Of a DNA stretch of 64,000 bases, positions 54,649-64,000 are shown in pieces (the stretch's first letter is position 1; the number at the start of each line of letters is the position of its first letter). Source of the stretch: Candidatus Pelagibacter sp. (GTDB taxonomy: Bacteria; Pseudomonadota; Alphaproteobacteria; Pelagibacterales; Pelagibacteraceae); NCBI GenBank assembly GCA_028408795.1, contig JAOOLP010000003.1:9713-73712 (forward strand), written 5' to 3'. A program made the position numbers and the translations under genes. Below the pieces are notes generated by a model. The model was not told the DNA's origin. It searched no databases and was given only the letters and a program-made list of their open reading frames with translations.

Positions 54649-55913
54649 TGACCTTTAAATTTTATAACTTCATTGAATGTAGTTTTTAAAACGTTATTTC
54701 CAAATTCGTTAATATCTTTTAATGCATTTTCATTTTTTATGAAATCTAGATTATTCAAATCAAAGTTTATTTTTTTTGATAATTCGTCACTATCTGCTAC
54801 CTGTTCAGCTATTTTATATTTGCTTAACAAATCATAAATTTCTTGAAAATTATATACATACGGGCCATGATAAATTTTACACCCTAATTTTGCTGCTTCG
54901 ATAGGATTTTGTCCTCCTACATGCTGAAGTTTTTTAATTAATGATTTGCCAATAAAAACACTTTTACACAAACTAAGATAGTTAGAAGCTTTACCATAGG
55001 AATTTATTATGATTATTTCTTTTTCAAAATTTATTTTATCTTTATTGCTTAATGTCTGAAAAGTTAAATTTTTTTTTCTACACAAAGACTCTATCTCTTT
55101 AACTCTATTTATATGTCTTGGAATTATTATTGATATTAAATTTTTATTGTTATTTTTAAGTTTAATATGAGTCTCAATAATTACCATATCTTCACCACCA
55201 TGAGTGCTCATAGCACACCAAATTTTTTTACCTTGAGGTAACTTTTCTTGGTTTTCGTATGATTTATTGCTGTTCGAAAATTTTAAATTACCTAAAAATT
55301 TTATATTCTTTACTTTAAATACCTCGAGGTATTTTTTTGTTTCAAAATTGGAAACTAAGCATAAATCAAATTTGTTAAAAATTTCTTCAGCGAGTTTTGA
55401 AACTTTAGACCATTTTAAAAATGATCTTTTAGTAATTCTTCCATTTAATAATATTAAAGGGATATCTCTTTTTTTTATTTCTAATAAAAAATTTGGCCAT
55501 ATTTCAGAGTCAACAAATAAAACTAATTCTGGCTTCCACCCATCTAGAAATTTATTTATTAAAAAATTTATGTCCAAGGGCAAGTATCTATGTTTAACAT
55601 TTTCATATTTTTCAAAATTTTGTCTAATTAACATCGCAGAAGATTGAGTTATGGTTGTCATCAGAATTTCAATGTTATCTTCTTCGTTTAAAATTTTTTT
55701 AATTAGTGGAATTATACTCTGGGCTTCTCCAATACTAGCTGCGTGAAACCATATCAGATATTTTGTTTCATCTTTATTAATCAAAAACTTAGATGGAAAT
55801 AATTTTCCTCTAAAACTTTCACCGTTTTCCTTTTTAAAAAGCTTTCTTAGGTAAATTATAAAAATAAGAAGTGGGTAAAAAAAAAGAGTTAGCGTTTTAT
55901 AAATTCTTAGCAT
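54645..55913 (-). CDS. waaA: 3-deoxy-D-manno-octulosonic-acid (Kdo) transferase
   Basis: Adds Kdo from CMP-Kdo to lipid IVA, 422 residues from the ATG at 55913 (a longer frame would run back into msbA). One N-terminal membrane anchor, then IWFHAASIGEAQSIIPLI (family acidic/His region), LVDSEIWPNFL, and the donor-side segments IIIPRHINRVKEIE and LQHVGGQNPIEAA. Kdo supply would come from kdsD and kdsB in this window. Confidence 0.95.
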   Translation of the reverse strand: MLRIYKTLTLFFYPLLIFIIYLRKLFKKENGESFRGKLFPSKFLINKDETKYLIWFHAASIGEAQSIIPLIKKILNEEDNIEILMTTITQSSAMLIRQNFEKYENVKHRYLPLDINFLINKFLDGWKPELVLFVDSEIWPNFLLEIKKRDIPLILLNGRITKRSFLKWSKVSKLAEEIFNKFDLCLVSNFETKKYLEVFKVKNIKFLGNLKFSNSNKSYENQEKLPQGKKIWCAMSTHGGEDMVIIETHIKLKNNNKNLISIIIPRHINRVKEIESLCRKKNLTFQTLSNKDKINFEKEIIIINSYGKASNYLSLCKSVFIGKSLIKKLQHVGGQNPIEAAKLGCKIYHGPYVYNFQEIYDLLSKYKIAEQVADSDELSKKINFDLNNLDFIKNENALKDINEFGNNVLKTTFNEVIKFKGQ

Positions 55914-55918
55914 GAATT

Positions 55919-57661
55919 TTATTTTAGCTGTTTCTCGTAAAGAGTTTTGTATTCTTGACAATTATTAATTAGATGATCATGCTTACCAGAATCTATTAAA
56001 ACCCCGTTTTGCAAAACGAATATCTTATCTGCGTTATGTATCGTTGAAAGTCTATGAGCTATTACAATGGTTGTTTTGTTTTTAGTTAAATTTTTTATTG
56101 CATTTTGTACAATTTCCTCTGAACCAGTATCTAAAGACGATGTAGCTTCATCTAATAATATAATTGGTGATTTTTTTAAGATTGCTCTAGCAATAGATAT
56201 TCTTTGTTTTTGACCGCCTGAAAGTCTGACGCCATTTTCACCTACAATTGTATCATATTTTTTAGGTGTTTTATTTATGAATTCCTCAGCTGCAGCAGAG
56301 ACACAAGCGTTTTTAATTTCATCGTCTGAAGCATTTAAATTGGCGTAGGCAACGTTATTTCTTATTGTGTCATCAAATAGTATAACATCTTGGCTTACTA
56401 AAGAGATATTTTTTCTCAATGAATTTAGTGTTATAGAATTTATTTTCTGTCCATCGATTTCTATACTACCTTCTTGAACATCATAAAATCTTGGTATTAA
56501 ATTTATAATAGTACTTTTACCAGCTCCACTAGTGCCAACCAAAGCTGACATGGCATTGCCTTTGATATCGAGACTTAAATTTTTTAATGCTCTATCATTA
56601 GTAGTTTCATATTTAAAACTGACGTTATTAAAATTTATATTGCAATTTTTTAGGTTTAACTCTGGCAAAGAACTGTTATTTTTTATTTCAATATTTTTAT
56701 CAATAACTTTTGATATTCTTTTGAACGCTGCAGCACCTTGGTAGAATATCATGTTCAAAGTTGCAAGAGACCTAATTGGCTGATAAGCTAACATCATTGC
56801 AGCAAGAAAAGAAAAAAACTGGTTAACCTCAAGCTCTCCAGAGGAAATTAATTTTCCAGAAAAGAATATAAACCCTGCAATCATGAAACCCGTTAACGTC
56901 TCCATAATTGGAGTTGCTCTTACAATGACAATATTGTGTTTAATTTGTTTATCCACCAGATTATCAATTATCTTATTTGCTTTATTGCCCTCTTCTTTTT
57001 CCTTTTGATAAATTCTTATCATTTTTGAGCCTTTTATTATTTCTGATAAAAAAGATGTCAAATTACCTGCAATTTCCCCAGCTTGGGTTACGATTTTTGC
57101 AACTCTTCTTCCCAAACTTTTTGCAAGAAATGCAGCAAGAGGTATCATTAAAATTGCAAATATTGCCAATTTCCAATTTTGATAAAACATTAAACCCACT
57201 AATCCTAAAACAGTTAAAGTATCTTTCATAATATTAAGCACTCCTACTCCTACTAAAGACTGTATTTGTTGTGCATCGAATAAAATATTGGCAACAAATT
57301 GTCCTGAGTGTCTAGCGTCTATGGTTTTAATATCTGCTGTTAACATGTTATCAGAAATTTTTTTTTGTATTTCACCTGAGATTAAATTTGAAACTTTAAT
57401 AATATTTATTCTAGCAAGATAAAGGCTCACTCCTTTGGTAGTGAATGTAAATATTATAGCTAGAGGTATTAACCAAGCAAGCGTTCTGTCTTTTTCAATA
57501 AAGATTTTCTTTACTGCAGGATCTAATAACCAAGCAATTGCCGAGGAGTTAGCTGCAACTATAACAGAGAGACCAGCCGCAAAAAAAATATATTTTAAAT
57601 ATCTTTTGATGTATTCTCGGTAAAGCCTTTTTAAGATTGATATAAGTTCTTTAAAATCCAT
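55919..57661 (-). CDS. msbA: Lipid A export ABC transporter MsbA-like
   Basis: Half-transporter of 580 residues with six membrane helices (about 1-320) and a C-terminal ATPase: Walker A GTSGAGKST, Q-loop VSQDVILFD, signature LSGGQKQRISIARA, Walker B PIILLDEATSSLD and H-loop IVIAHRLSTI. Position next to waaA and lpxK supports lipid A flipping over a drug-export role. Confidence 0.92.
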   Translation of the reverse strand: MDFKELISILKRLYREYIKRYLKYIFFAAGLSVIVAANSSAIAWLLDPAVKKIFIEKDRTLAWLIPLAIIFTFTTKGVSLYLARINIIKVSNLISGEIQKKISDNMLTADIKTIDARHSGQFVANILFDAQQIQSLVGVGVLNIMKDTLTVLGLVGLMFYQNWKLAIFAILMIPLAAFLAKSLGRRVAKIVTQAGEIAGNLTSFLSEIIKGSKMIRIYQKEKEEGNKANKIIDNLVDKQIKHNIVIVRATPIMETLTGFMIAGFIFFSGKLISSGELEVNQFFSFLAAMMLAYQPIRSLATLNMIFYQGAAAFKRISKVIDKNIEIKNNSSLPELNLKNCNINFNNVSFKYETTNDRALKNLSLDIKGNAMSALVGTSGAGKSTIINLIPRFYDVQEGSIEIDGQKINSITLNSLRKNISLVSQDVILFDDTIRNNVAYANLNASDDEIKNACVSAAAEEFINKTPKKYDTIVGENGVRLSGGQKQRISIARAILKKSPIILLDEATSSLDTGSEEIVQNAIKNLTKNKTTIVIAHRLSTIHNADKIFVLQNGVLIDSGKHDHLINNCQEYKTLYEKQLK

Positions 57662-57668
57662 TATAATT

Positions 57669-58523
57669 TTAGATAGATAAAATTCCTAGAAATAAAATGA
57701 AACCAGATAGATTATTAAATTTAAAAGCTCTTAGACAGGTCTCAGGTCTTCGAGAATTAAATATTTTTATTTGATATATCAAACTTAGACAAAAAAGAAT
57801 AAAAAATATTGAAAAAAGATTTAGATCAATTTCATTTCTAAATAAATAAAGTAAAAAAGAAGAGGTCAAAAAATAATTCATGCTTACAAATAATTTTATA
57901 TTCTTTTTAAATTTTATTGCAGTTGATTTTAATCCAATAATCTCATCATCTGCCATATCTTGCACTCCATAAATACTGTCATAGCCCAATGTCCAAAATA
58001 TGGCTGATGTGTAAAGAAGTATAATCTCTGTTGAAATGGTATTATTTACTGCAACCCAAGCCATTATAATTCCCCAATTAAATGTTAAACCTAAAAAAAG
58101 TTGAGGCCAGTAAGTTATTCTTTTCATATAAGGATAAGAAAAAGCTAAAAACATAGAACTCAATCCTAAAAAAATTGTAAATAAGTTAAACTGAATTAGA
58201 ATAATAAAAGCAAGTAAACATAGAATAATTGAATAAATAAAAGACTTTTCTATAGAAATTTTTCCAGAAGCGATAGGCCTATTTTTTGTTCTTTTAACTC
58301 TTTTATCAAAATTTCTATCAACAATGTCATTGATTATACAACCAGCGCTTCGCATCAAAACTGATCCTAAAAAAAATAGGGCTAAATAATAAAAAAAAAT
58401 ATTTACATCTTTACTGAAATTAAATGCGTACGCTAAACCCCAAGAACATGGCCAAAACAAAAGCATAAAGCCGATTGGCTTATTAAGTCTTGTTAAATCA
58501 ATAAATATTTTAAGTTGTTTCAT
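57669..58523 (-). CDS. ubiA: 4-hydroxybenzoate polyprenyltransferase
   Basis: Membrane prenyltransferase of ubiquinone synthesis, 284 residues from the ATG at 58523 (a TTG eight codons upstream is rejected). The first Asp-rich motif is NDIVDRNFDKRVKRTKNRP and the second YDSIYGVQDMADDEIIG. About eight hydrophobic helices. It starts the minus-strand run before msbA, with a 7-base gap. Confidence 0.94.
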   Translation of the reverse strand: MKQLKIFIDLTRLNKPIGFMLLFWPCSWGLAYAFNFSKDVNIFFYYLALFFLGSVLMRSAGCIINDIVDRNFDKRVKRTKNRPIASGKISIEKSFIYSIILCLLAFIILIQFNLFTIFLGLSSMFLAFSYPYMKRITYWPQLFLGLTFNWGIIMAWVAVNNTISTEIILLYTSAIFWTLGYDSIYGVQDMADDEIIGLKSTAIKFKKNIKLFVSMNYFLTSSFLLYLFRNEIDLNLFSIFFILFCLSLIYQIKIFNSRRPETCLRAFKFNNLSGFILFLGILSI

Positions 58524-58577
58524 GAAAATATGGCTTGTAAATATCAAACACTATCTACATAATCAATTTGATTCGAT

Positions 58578-58988
58578 ATGGATGTAGATTATACAGTTGC
58601 AGCTTTGATGTTTCCAGCAATTCCCTTGATGATGACAATGTATAGCAATAGATTCCACACTTTAAGCGCATTAATTAGAAAAATACATGACCAATATACG
58701 TTTGAAAAAAAGGTTCCTCCTGAATGGGAAAATCAATTACACGTCTTAAACAAAAGAACAAATTTATTAAAATATGTAATGGGTTTTGCAGCGTTTGGTT
58801 TTCTTTTTAATATGTCTACAGTATTAATGCTGTATTTAAATACTGTTCAAATTGCTAGAATTAATTTTGCTGCATGTTGTATTTGTATGATAATTTCAAT
58901 TTTTTTATTTTTACAAGAAATAAGATTATCAAATCAAGCTTTAAAATTTCATTTAAGCGACATGGACTCAATGAAAAAGGATTTATAA
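58578..58988 (+). CDS. DUF2721 family membrane protein
   Basis: A 136-residue protein with an N-terminal helix followed by the MYSNRFHTLSALIRKIHDQY segment typical of DUF2721, and two further membrane helices (about 72-95 and 98-118). Function unknown. It is divergent from ubiA and convergent with the DUF1289 gene, with no gap. Confidence 0.85.
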   Translation: MDVDYTVAALMFPAIPLMMTMYSNRFHTLSALIRKIHDQYTFEKKVPPEWENQLHVLNKRTNLLKYVMGFAAFGFLFNMSTVLMLYLNTVQIARINFAACCICMIISIFLFLQEIRLSNQALKFHLSDMDSMKKDL

Positions 58989-59252
58989 TTAGTTTTTTTC
59001 CAATTGTTTTTTTTTAAATAAAGAAATCCCCTTATTAACTTTGTGTTGATAAGACTCTTTGAATGTTTCTAGTTGCCACCCTTTCATTCTAGAGATTATT
59101 ATTTCGAGATTTTTTGATTTCCATTCATTTGAAGTATTCTCATCTTTCCATAACCTTTTTTCCTCATCAGATCTTGCACAGCCATAGCAATATCCTGATA
59201 CAGGATCTGTTTTACAAATACTAATACATGGTGACACAATTTTTTCTTTCAT
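58989..59252 (-). CDS. DUF1289 family Cys-rich small protein
   Basis: An 87-residue protein with the DUF1289 pattern: SPCISICKTDPVSGYCYGCARS holds four Cys likely to bind a metal or Fe-S centre, and a Trp follows in EEKRLW. Function unknown. It overlaps the stop of the quinone oxidoreductase gene by one base on the same strand. Confidence 0.88.
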   Translation of the reverse strand: MKEKIVSPCISICKTDPVSGYCYGCARSDEEKRLWKDENTSNEWKSKNLEIIISRMKGWQLETFKESYQHKVNKGISLFKKKQLEKN

Positions 59253-60226
59253 TAAGGAATTAAAACTGCAGGACCCATTAACTTTCTATTTTCTAAATCT
59301 TCATGCGCCTGATTAGCCTCGGAAAGTTTGTATTTTTTTGAAATTCTTATTTTAATTTTTCCAAATTTTACTTTCTCAAATATTTCATCAGCACCAGCTT
59401 GAAGATCTTTTCTATTAGTAAAGTATTGAGCAATAGAAGGTCTCGTAAGATATAAGCCTTTTGGTTGAATTTCTTTTGGAACATTTACAGGTTCTAGCGG
59501 TCCTGATGCATTACCGAAACTAATCATCATTCCTCTTGTTTTAAGGCAAGCTAAAGACCCTCTAAAAGTTTTTTTTCCTACACCGTCAAAAACGGCAGGT
59601 ACACCCTCATTATTAGTTATCTTCATTACCTCTTTTACAAAATCATTTTTTGTATAATTTATAACGTGACTATATCCGTTATCATTTGCTACTTTAATTT
59701 TTTCATCAGTTCCAACTGTTCCAATTACTTTTGCTCCAATACTATTAGCCCATTGCGCAAATATTTGACCGACTCCGCCAGCCGCAGCATGGAACAAAAC
59801 TGTTTCACCAGCTTTTAGCAAATATGTTTTAGTAAGAAGATAATTAGTAGTTAAACCTTTAGTCATTAAGGTGGCGGCAATTTCATGAGAAATGCCCTCA
59901 GGTATCTTCACAGCTATTCTTGCTGGAATAATTCTTTCTTGAGAATATGCTCCAAGTGGAGTTGAAGCATAAGCGATATTATCTCCTTTATTAAAATCTT
60001 TTACGTTAGAGCCAATCTCATCTACTTTTCCAGCAGCCTCTAATCCAATACCGCTGGGTAGTTGAATAGGATAGAGACCTGATCTATGATAAGTATCTAT
60101 ATAATTTAATCCTATTGCAATATTTGTGACTTTTATTTCATCAGGTCCAGGAGATCCAACATTTACATTTTGAAGCTCTAAAACTTCAGGTCCGCCATTT
60201 TTCTTTATTATAATTGATTTAGACAT
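59252..60226 (-). CDS. NADPH:quinone oxidoreductase (zeta-crystallin type)
   Basis: Zinc-less medium-chain reductase of 324 residues. N-terminal GroES-like domain (GLNYIDTYHRSGLYP, GLEAAGKVDEIG) and Rossmann domain with the nucleotide loop HAAAGGVGQIFAQWA, then FDGVGKKTF. Predicted to reduce quinones or electrophilic carbonyls with NADPH; the exact substrate is not evident. It is close to a pirin gene, 21 bases away. Confidence 0.93.
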   Translation of the reverse strand: MSKSIIIKKNGGPEVLELQNVNVGSPGPDEIKVTNIAIGLNYIDTYHRSGLYPIQLPSGIGLEAAGKVDEIGSNVKDFNKGDNIAYASTPLGAYSQERIIPARIAVKIPEGISHEIAATLMTKGLTTNYLLTKTYLLKAGETVLFHAAAGGVGQIFAQWANSIGAKVIGTVGTDEKIKVANDNGYSHVINYTKNDFVKEVMKITNNEGVPAVFDGVGKKTFRGSLACLKTRGMMISFGNASGPLEPVNVPKEIQPKGLYLTRPSIAQYFTNRKDLQAGADEIFEKVKFGKIKIRISKKYKLSEANQAHEDLENRKLMGPAVLIP

Positions 60227-60247
60227 TTTTGGAACGTACTTGAACTT

Positions 60248-61090
60248 TTAATATTTAGCAAATGTTCCGTTATTATAGTCTTTTATTGCTTCAAGTATTT
60301 CTGCTTTTGTATTCATAACAAACGGACCACCTCTGGCAATTGGTTCGCCTATTGGCTTACCTGCTATAAATAGAAATTCAGATTTTTTAATTGCTTTAAC
60401 ATTAAGTTTGCTCCCACGTTCAAGAAGAATCAAATTTGAGTCAGTTATCCTATCGTGTTTTTTTTCTCCAATTTTTAATTCACCTTTCAGCAAATAAATA
60501 AAAGAATTATGGCCAACTGGCACGTTATAATTAAATTCTTTTCCTTCATTTAAAATTATATGTAAATATATTGGTTCGACATTATGTTTTTTTTCAGGGC
60601 CTTTCGCCTTATCGAATTCACCTGCAATTACTTTTACTATTTTTTCATTATCTTTATGTTCTCCAAGATCTTTTCCTTTTATATAGAGGTACTCAGGTTT
60701 ATTCATTTTCATTTTTGCTGGCATGTTTATCCAAAGTTGAAAACCTAACAATTTTCCTTCTTTCATTGCAGGCATTTCTGAGTGAATAATACCTCTACCT
60801 GTTTTCATCCACTGCACATCTCCTGAACCCATGACTCCTTTTGCACCAGTACTGTCCTGGTGTTCAAATTGACCGTTTAACATATATGTTACCGTTTCAA
60901 TTCCTCTATGAGGATGCGGAGGAAATCCGGCTATATAGTCCTCTTTATTTTCAGAACCAAACTCATCAAGCATCAAAAATGGATCAATATAGTCAGCTTC
61001 GGGTGTGCCAATACTTCTTTTCAATTTAACACCAGCACCATCTGAGGCGTTTAAAGCTTTTACTATTTTTTTTACTTCAATAAGAGACAT
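60248..61090 (-). CDS. Pirin family protein
   Basis: Bicupin of 280 residues. The N-terminal metal site is visible as FPPHPHRGIETVTYMLNGQFEHQDSTG, with His and Glu ligands, followed by MKTGRGIIHSEMP. C-terminal cupin has the PVGHNSFIYLLKGEL segment. Some pirins have quercetinase activity; the physiological role is unclear. Neighbour to a quinone reductase, which fits redox or aromatic detoxification without proving it. Confidence 0.93.
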   Translation of the reverse strand: MSLIEVKKIVKALNASDGAGVKLKRSIGTPEADYIDPFLMLDEFGSENKEDYIAGFPPHPHRGIETVTYMLNGQFEHQDSTGAKGVMGSGDVQWMKTGRGIIHSEMPAMKEGKLLGFQLWINMPAKMKMNKPEYLYIKGKDLGEHKDNEKIVKVIAGEFDKAKGPEKKHNVEPIYLHIILNEGKEFNYNVPVGHNSFIYLLKGELKIGEKKHDRITDSNLILLERGSKLNVKAIKKSEFLFIAGKPIGEPIARGGPFVMNTKAEILEAIKDYNNGTFAKY

Positions 61091-61111
61091 TCAGGTGACT
61101 ATAATGAAAGT

Positions 61112-61771
61112 TTAAACTATATCAAGTAGCTGTGATAAATTGCCGATTTCATTTTTTGGTTGATAATCAAGGATATCAAATTGTGATTTATTTCTATTAA
61201 CCCAAATAGAGTTATAACCAAAGTTACCACCACCAGAAACATCCCATGTGTTTGCACTTAAAAAAGTTATTTCATTTGGTTTAATGCTATATTTTTTTAC
61301 AGGTAGTTCATAAACTTTTGAGTCAGGTTTATAAATTTTAACTTCTTCAATTGAAAAAAGATCATCAAACAAATTATTTAGGTTATTAGTCGTAACTAAT
61401 TGATTTAAAAGAGCAGGGGTTCCATTAGACAGTATTGATAATTTTAATTTTTTTCTTTTTAATTTTTCTAAAACTTCTTTTACTTCTGTATAAGTAGATA
61501 ATTTTTTGTAAAGATCTAATAATTCTTTTTTCATACTTTTATCTATTTTAAAAACTTTCATAGATTTTTCTAAACTATCTTCCGTAATTTGCCAAAAATC
61601 TTTATGTCTTTTCATTAAGCTTCTTAACCAAGTGTATTCAAGCTGGGTGGTTCTCCAAAAATTTGCAAAAGTTTCCCATTCACTTCCAATTTTTCTTTTA
61701 CATTTTTCTGCAGCTGAATTAACATCAAACAGAGTTCCATAGGCATCAAATACTACGGCTTTTGTATTCAT
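61112..61771 (-). CDS. Haloacid dehalogenase type II-like hydrolase
   Basis: HAD hydrolase of 219 residues. Nucleophile motif VFDAYGTLFDV, motif II LSNGTP, lysine in YKPDSKVYELP and the dehalogenase-type motif LSANTWDVSGGGNFGYNSIWVNR. The SANTWDVSG segment matches L-2-haloacid dehalogenases. Actual activity on haloacids is inferred only. Confidence 0.9.
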   Translation of the reverse strand: MNTKAVVFDAYGTLFDVNSAAEKCKRKIGSEWETFANFWRTTQLEYTWLRSLMKRHKDFWQITEDSLEKSMKVFKIDKSMKKELLDLYKKLSTYTEVKEVLEKLKRKKLKLSILSNGTPALLNQLVTTNNLNNLFDDLFSIEEVKIYKPDSKVYELPVKKYSIKPNEITFLSANTWDVSGGGNFGYNSIWVNRNKSQFDILDYQPKNEIGNLSQLLDIV

Positions 61772-61774
61772 TTT

Positions 61775-62011
61775 TTAAATGTTATGAGAACCATCGCAAA
61801 GAGGAGGATCATTTGTTTGCTTACAAGAACAAAAAAAAACTTTTTTCGATTGATCGGCTAAATATTTTAAAGGGACAAAATCAGTTCCTTTATGGGAACC
61901 ATCACAAAAAGGTTGTTTAGAGCTTTTACCACAAGTGCACCAAAAATAAGATTTTCCTTCCAAGACATCAATACCAATTGGAGTTTTTCCAGCTCTTATA
62001 CCTTTTTTCAT
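61775..62011 (-). CDS. CDGSH iron-sulfur domain protein
   Basis: A 78-residue protein with two CDGSH motifs, CTCGKSSKQPFCDGSH and CSCKQTNDPPLCDGSH, each with the CxC-x8-10-C-x3-H set that binds a [2Fe-2S] cluster. No signal peptide. Role probably in electron transfer or Fe-S handling. It is 3 bases upstream of the dehalogenase gene and co-directional. Confidence 0.95.
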   Translation of the reverse strand: MKKGIRAGKTPIGIDVLEGKSYFWCTCGKSSKQPFCDGSHKGTDFVPLKYLADQSKKVFFCSCKQTNDPPLCDGSHNI

Positions 62012-62054
62012 TAATGCTCCTTTATATCTTTTTTAATTATACTATATTTAATTA

Positions 62055-62765
62055 ATGAATATTAGATTATATCACCCAAACAGTATAGTGGAAAATACAA
62101 CAAGTTTATTGACTAAAGAACAAACTCATTATGTTGTTAATGTCATGCGACTTAAAAGAGGATCGAACTTAAATTTCTTTAATAAGAATGGAGAATGGGA
62201 AAGTGAAGTAATTTTTTTAGACAAGGAGAGAGTAGAAGTAAAATTTTTAAAAAAAATTAAACAACCATCAAATTCCAATGAAATTCAACTAGCAATCTGT
62301 TTGGTAAAAAAAAGTCCCATGGAGACTATTTTTCAAAAAGCTACTGAACTTGGAATAAGCAAAATAATTCCAATTGTTTCAGATAGAACAGAAATTAAAG
62401 AACTAAATTATAATAGAGCAAAAAAAATAGTCATAGAAGCTACTGAGCAATCCAATCAACTTTCTCCTCCTGAAATTGCAAACGTTACAAAATTAAAAGA
62501 TTTTTTGAAAAACTTGGATTCCAATATTAAACTTTTATTCGCCGATATTAATTCAAAAGAAAATTTGAAATTTGAAGACCTAAAAGATAAAAAGTCTATA
62601 TGTATTTTAGTTGGCCCTGAAGGTGATTTTACAGCTTCTGAACGAGAGACTATTCTCGCAAACCCAGGCATGAAACCTTTTATGTTATCCAGAAACATTC
62701 TAAGATCAGATACAGCCGTAATAAGCGCTATTTCCTTAGTTAATTTTATCAATAACTTTCATTAA
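62055..62765 (+). CDS. rsmE: 16S rRNA (uracil-1498-N3)-methyltransferase RsmE
   Basis: SPOUT-family methyltransferase of 236 residues. PUA-like N-terminus with HYVVNVMRLKRGSNLNFFN. Then KKSPMETIFQKATELGISKIIP, ATEQSNQ, and the AdoMet knot ILVGPEGDFTASERE and LSRNILRSDTAVISAISL. It is followed by a 51-base gap before coxB. Confidence 0.95.
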   Translation: MNIRLYHPNSIVENTTSLLTKEQTHYVVNVMRLKRGSNLNFFNKNGEWESEVIFLDKERVEVKFLKKIKQPSNSNEIQLAICLVKKSPMETIFQKATELGISKIIPIVSDRTEIKELNYNRAKKIVIEATEQSNQLSPPEIANVTKLKDFLKNLDSNIKLLFADINSKENLKFEDLKDKKSICILVGPEGDFTASERETILANPGMKPFMLSRNILRSDTAVISAISLVNFINNFH

Positions 62766-62816
62766 TTGTCGCATTAATTGAAATTGTTAAATCATCTAAA
62801 AACTGTATAAAAACTT

Positions 62817-64000
<1,184 letters not shown>

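Overview
The window looks like a piece of a streamlined, AT-rich alphaproteobacterial chromosome, most like the SAR11 (Candidatus Pelagibacter) clade. The grounds are strongly A/T-biased codon use, gaps of a few bases or short overlaps between most genes, a tandem glycine riboswitch in front of malate synthase G (an arrangement known from SAR11), GcrA, DUF2093, DUF3035 and DUF1289 proteins, short-form HisG with HisZ, and a tRNA-His without an encoded G-1. I see no phage, insertion sequence, integron, CRISPR array or defence island. This is core genome.

Layout. 1-463: the end of an unknown gene and a thioredoxin. 460-12236 (minus): a long housekeeping run rnd-kdsD-lptC-lptB-aroA-cmk-rpsA-ihfB-pyrF-trpB-trpA-accD-folC. 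12255-20834 (plus): an NDUFA9-like protein, an SMR-like protein, a small membrane protein, then the phosphate regulon phoR-pstS-pstC-pstA-pstB-phoU-phoB. 20823-23425: a small membrane protein, the Anbu proteasome-like peptidase and a divergent circularly permuted ATP-grasp protein. 23431-26491: zinc uptake, znuA divergent from znuC-znuB-zur, with a palindromic Zur operator between. 26493-30572: gcrA, an ABC-2 permease, argD-argF and a membrane cytochrome c. 30665-35006: kdsB-pheA, SRP RNA, dnaX-ybaB-recR. 35003-37330 (minus): malate synthase G with its riboswitch. 37448-42237: accA, a cold-shock gene, tRNA-His, hisS-hisZ-hisG. 42240-44275 (minus): groES-groEL with a heat-shock-type promoter. 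44346-50816: HAD hydrolase, ribF, ileS, lspA, a lipoprotein, pgi. 50813-58523: rsmD, purD, a DUF2093 gene, and lpxL-like, lpxK, waaA, msbA, ubiA. 58578-62011: small conserved genes, quinone reductase, pirin, haloacid dehalogenase and CDGSH protein. 62055-64000: rsmE, coxB and the start of coxA.

Functionally, a full phosphate-sensing and uptake module and a Zur-controlled zinc importer sit beside core metabolism. Lipid A/LPS genes are split between two minus-strand clusters (kdsD, lptC, lptB; lpxL, lpxK, waaA, msbA) plus kdsB.

No whole new system is evident. The points most worth a second look are individual deviations. TrpB has several altered active-site residues. FolC lacks the conserved lysine. 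An SMR-family protein lacks its essential glutamate. AccA has a C-terminal membrane segment. dnaX carries an A10 tract placed so that slippage would give a gamma-length product. Anbu and ATP-grasp occur without their usual partners. An intrinsic terminator lies inside the hisG coding region. Comparisons with E. coli and other families are from memory, because no alignment could be run.
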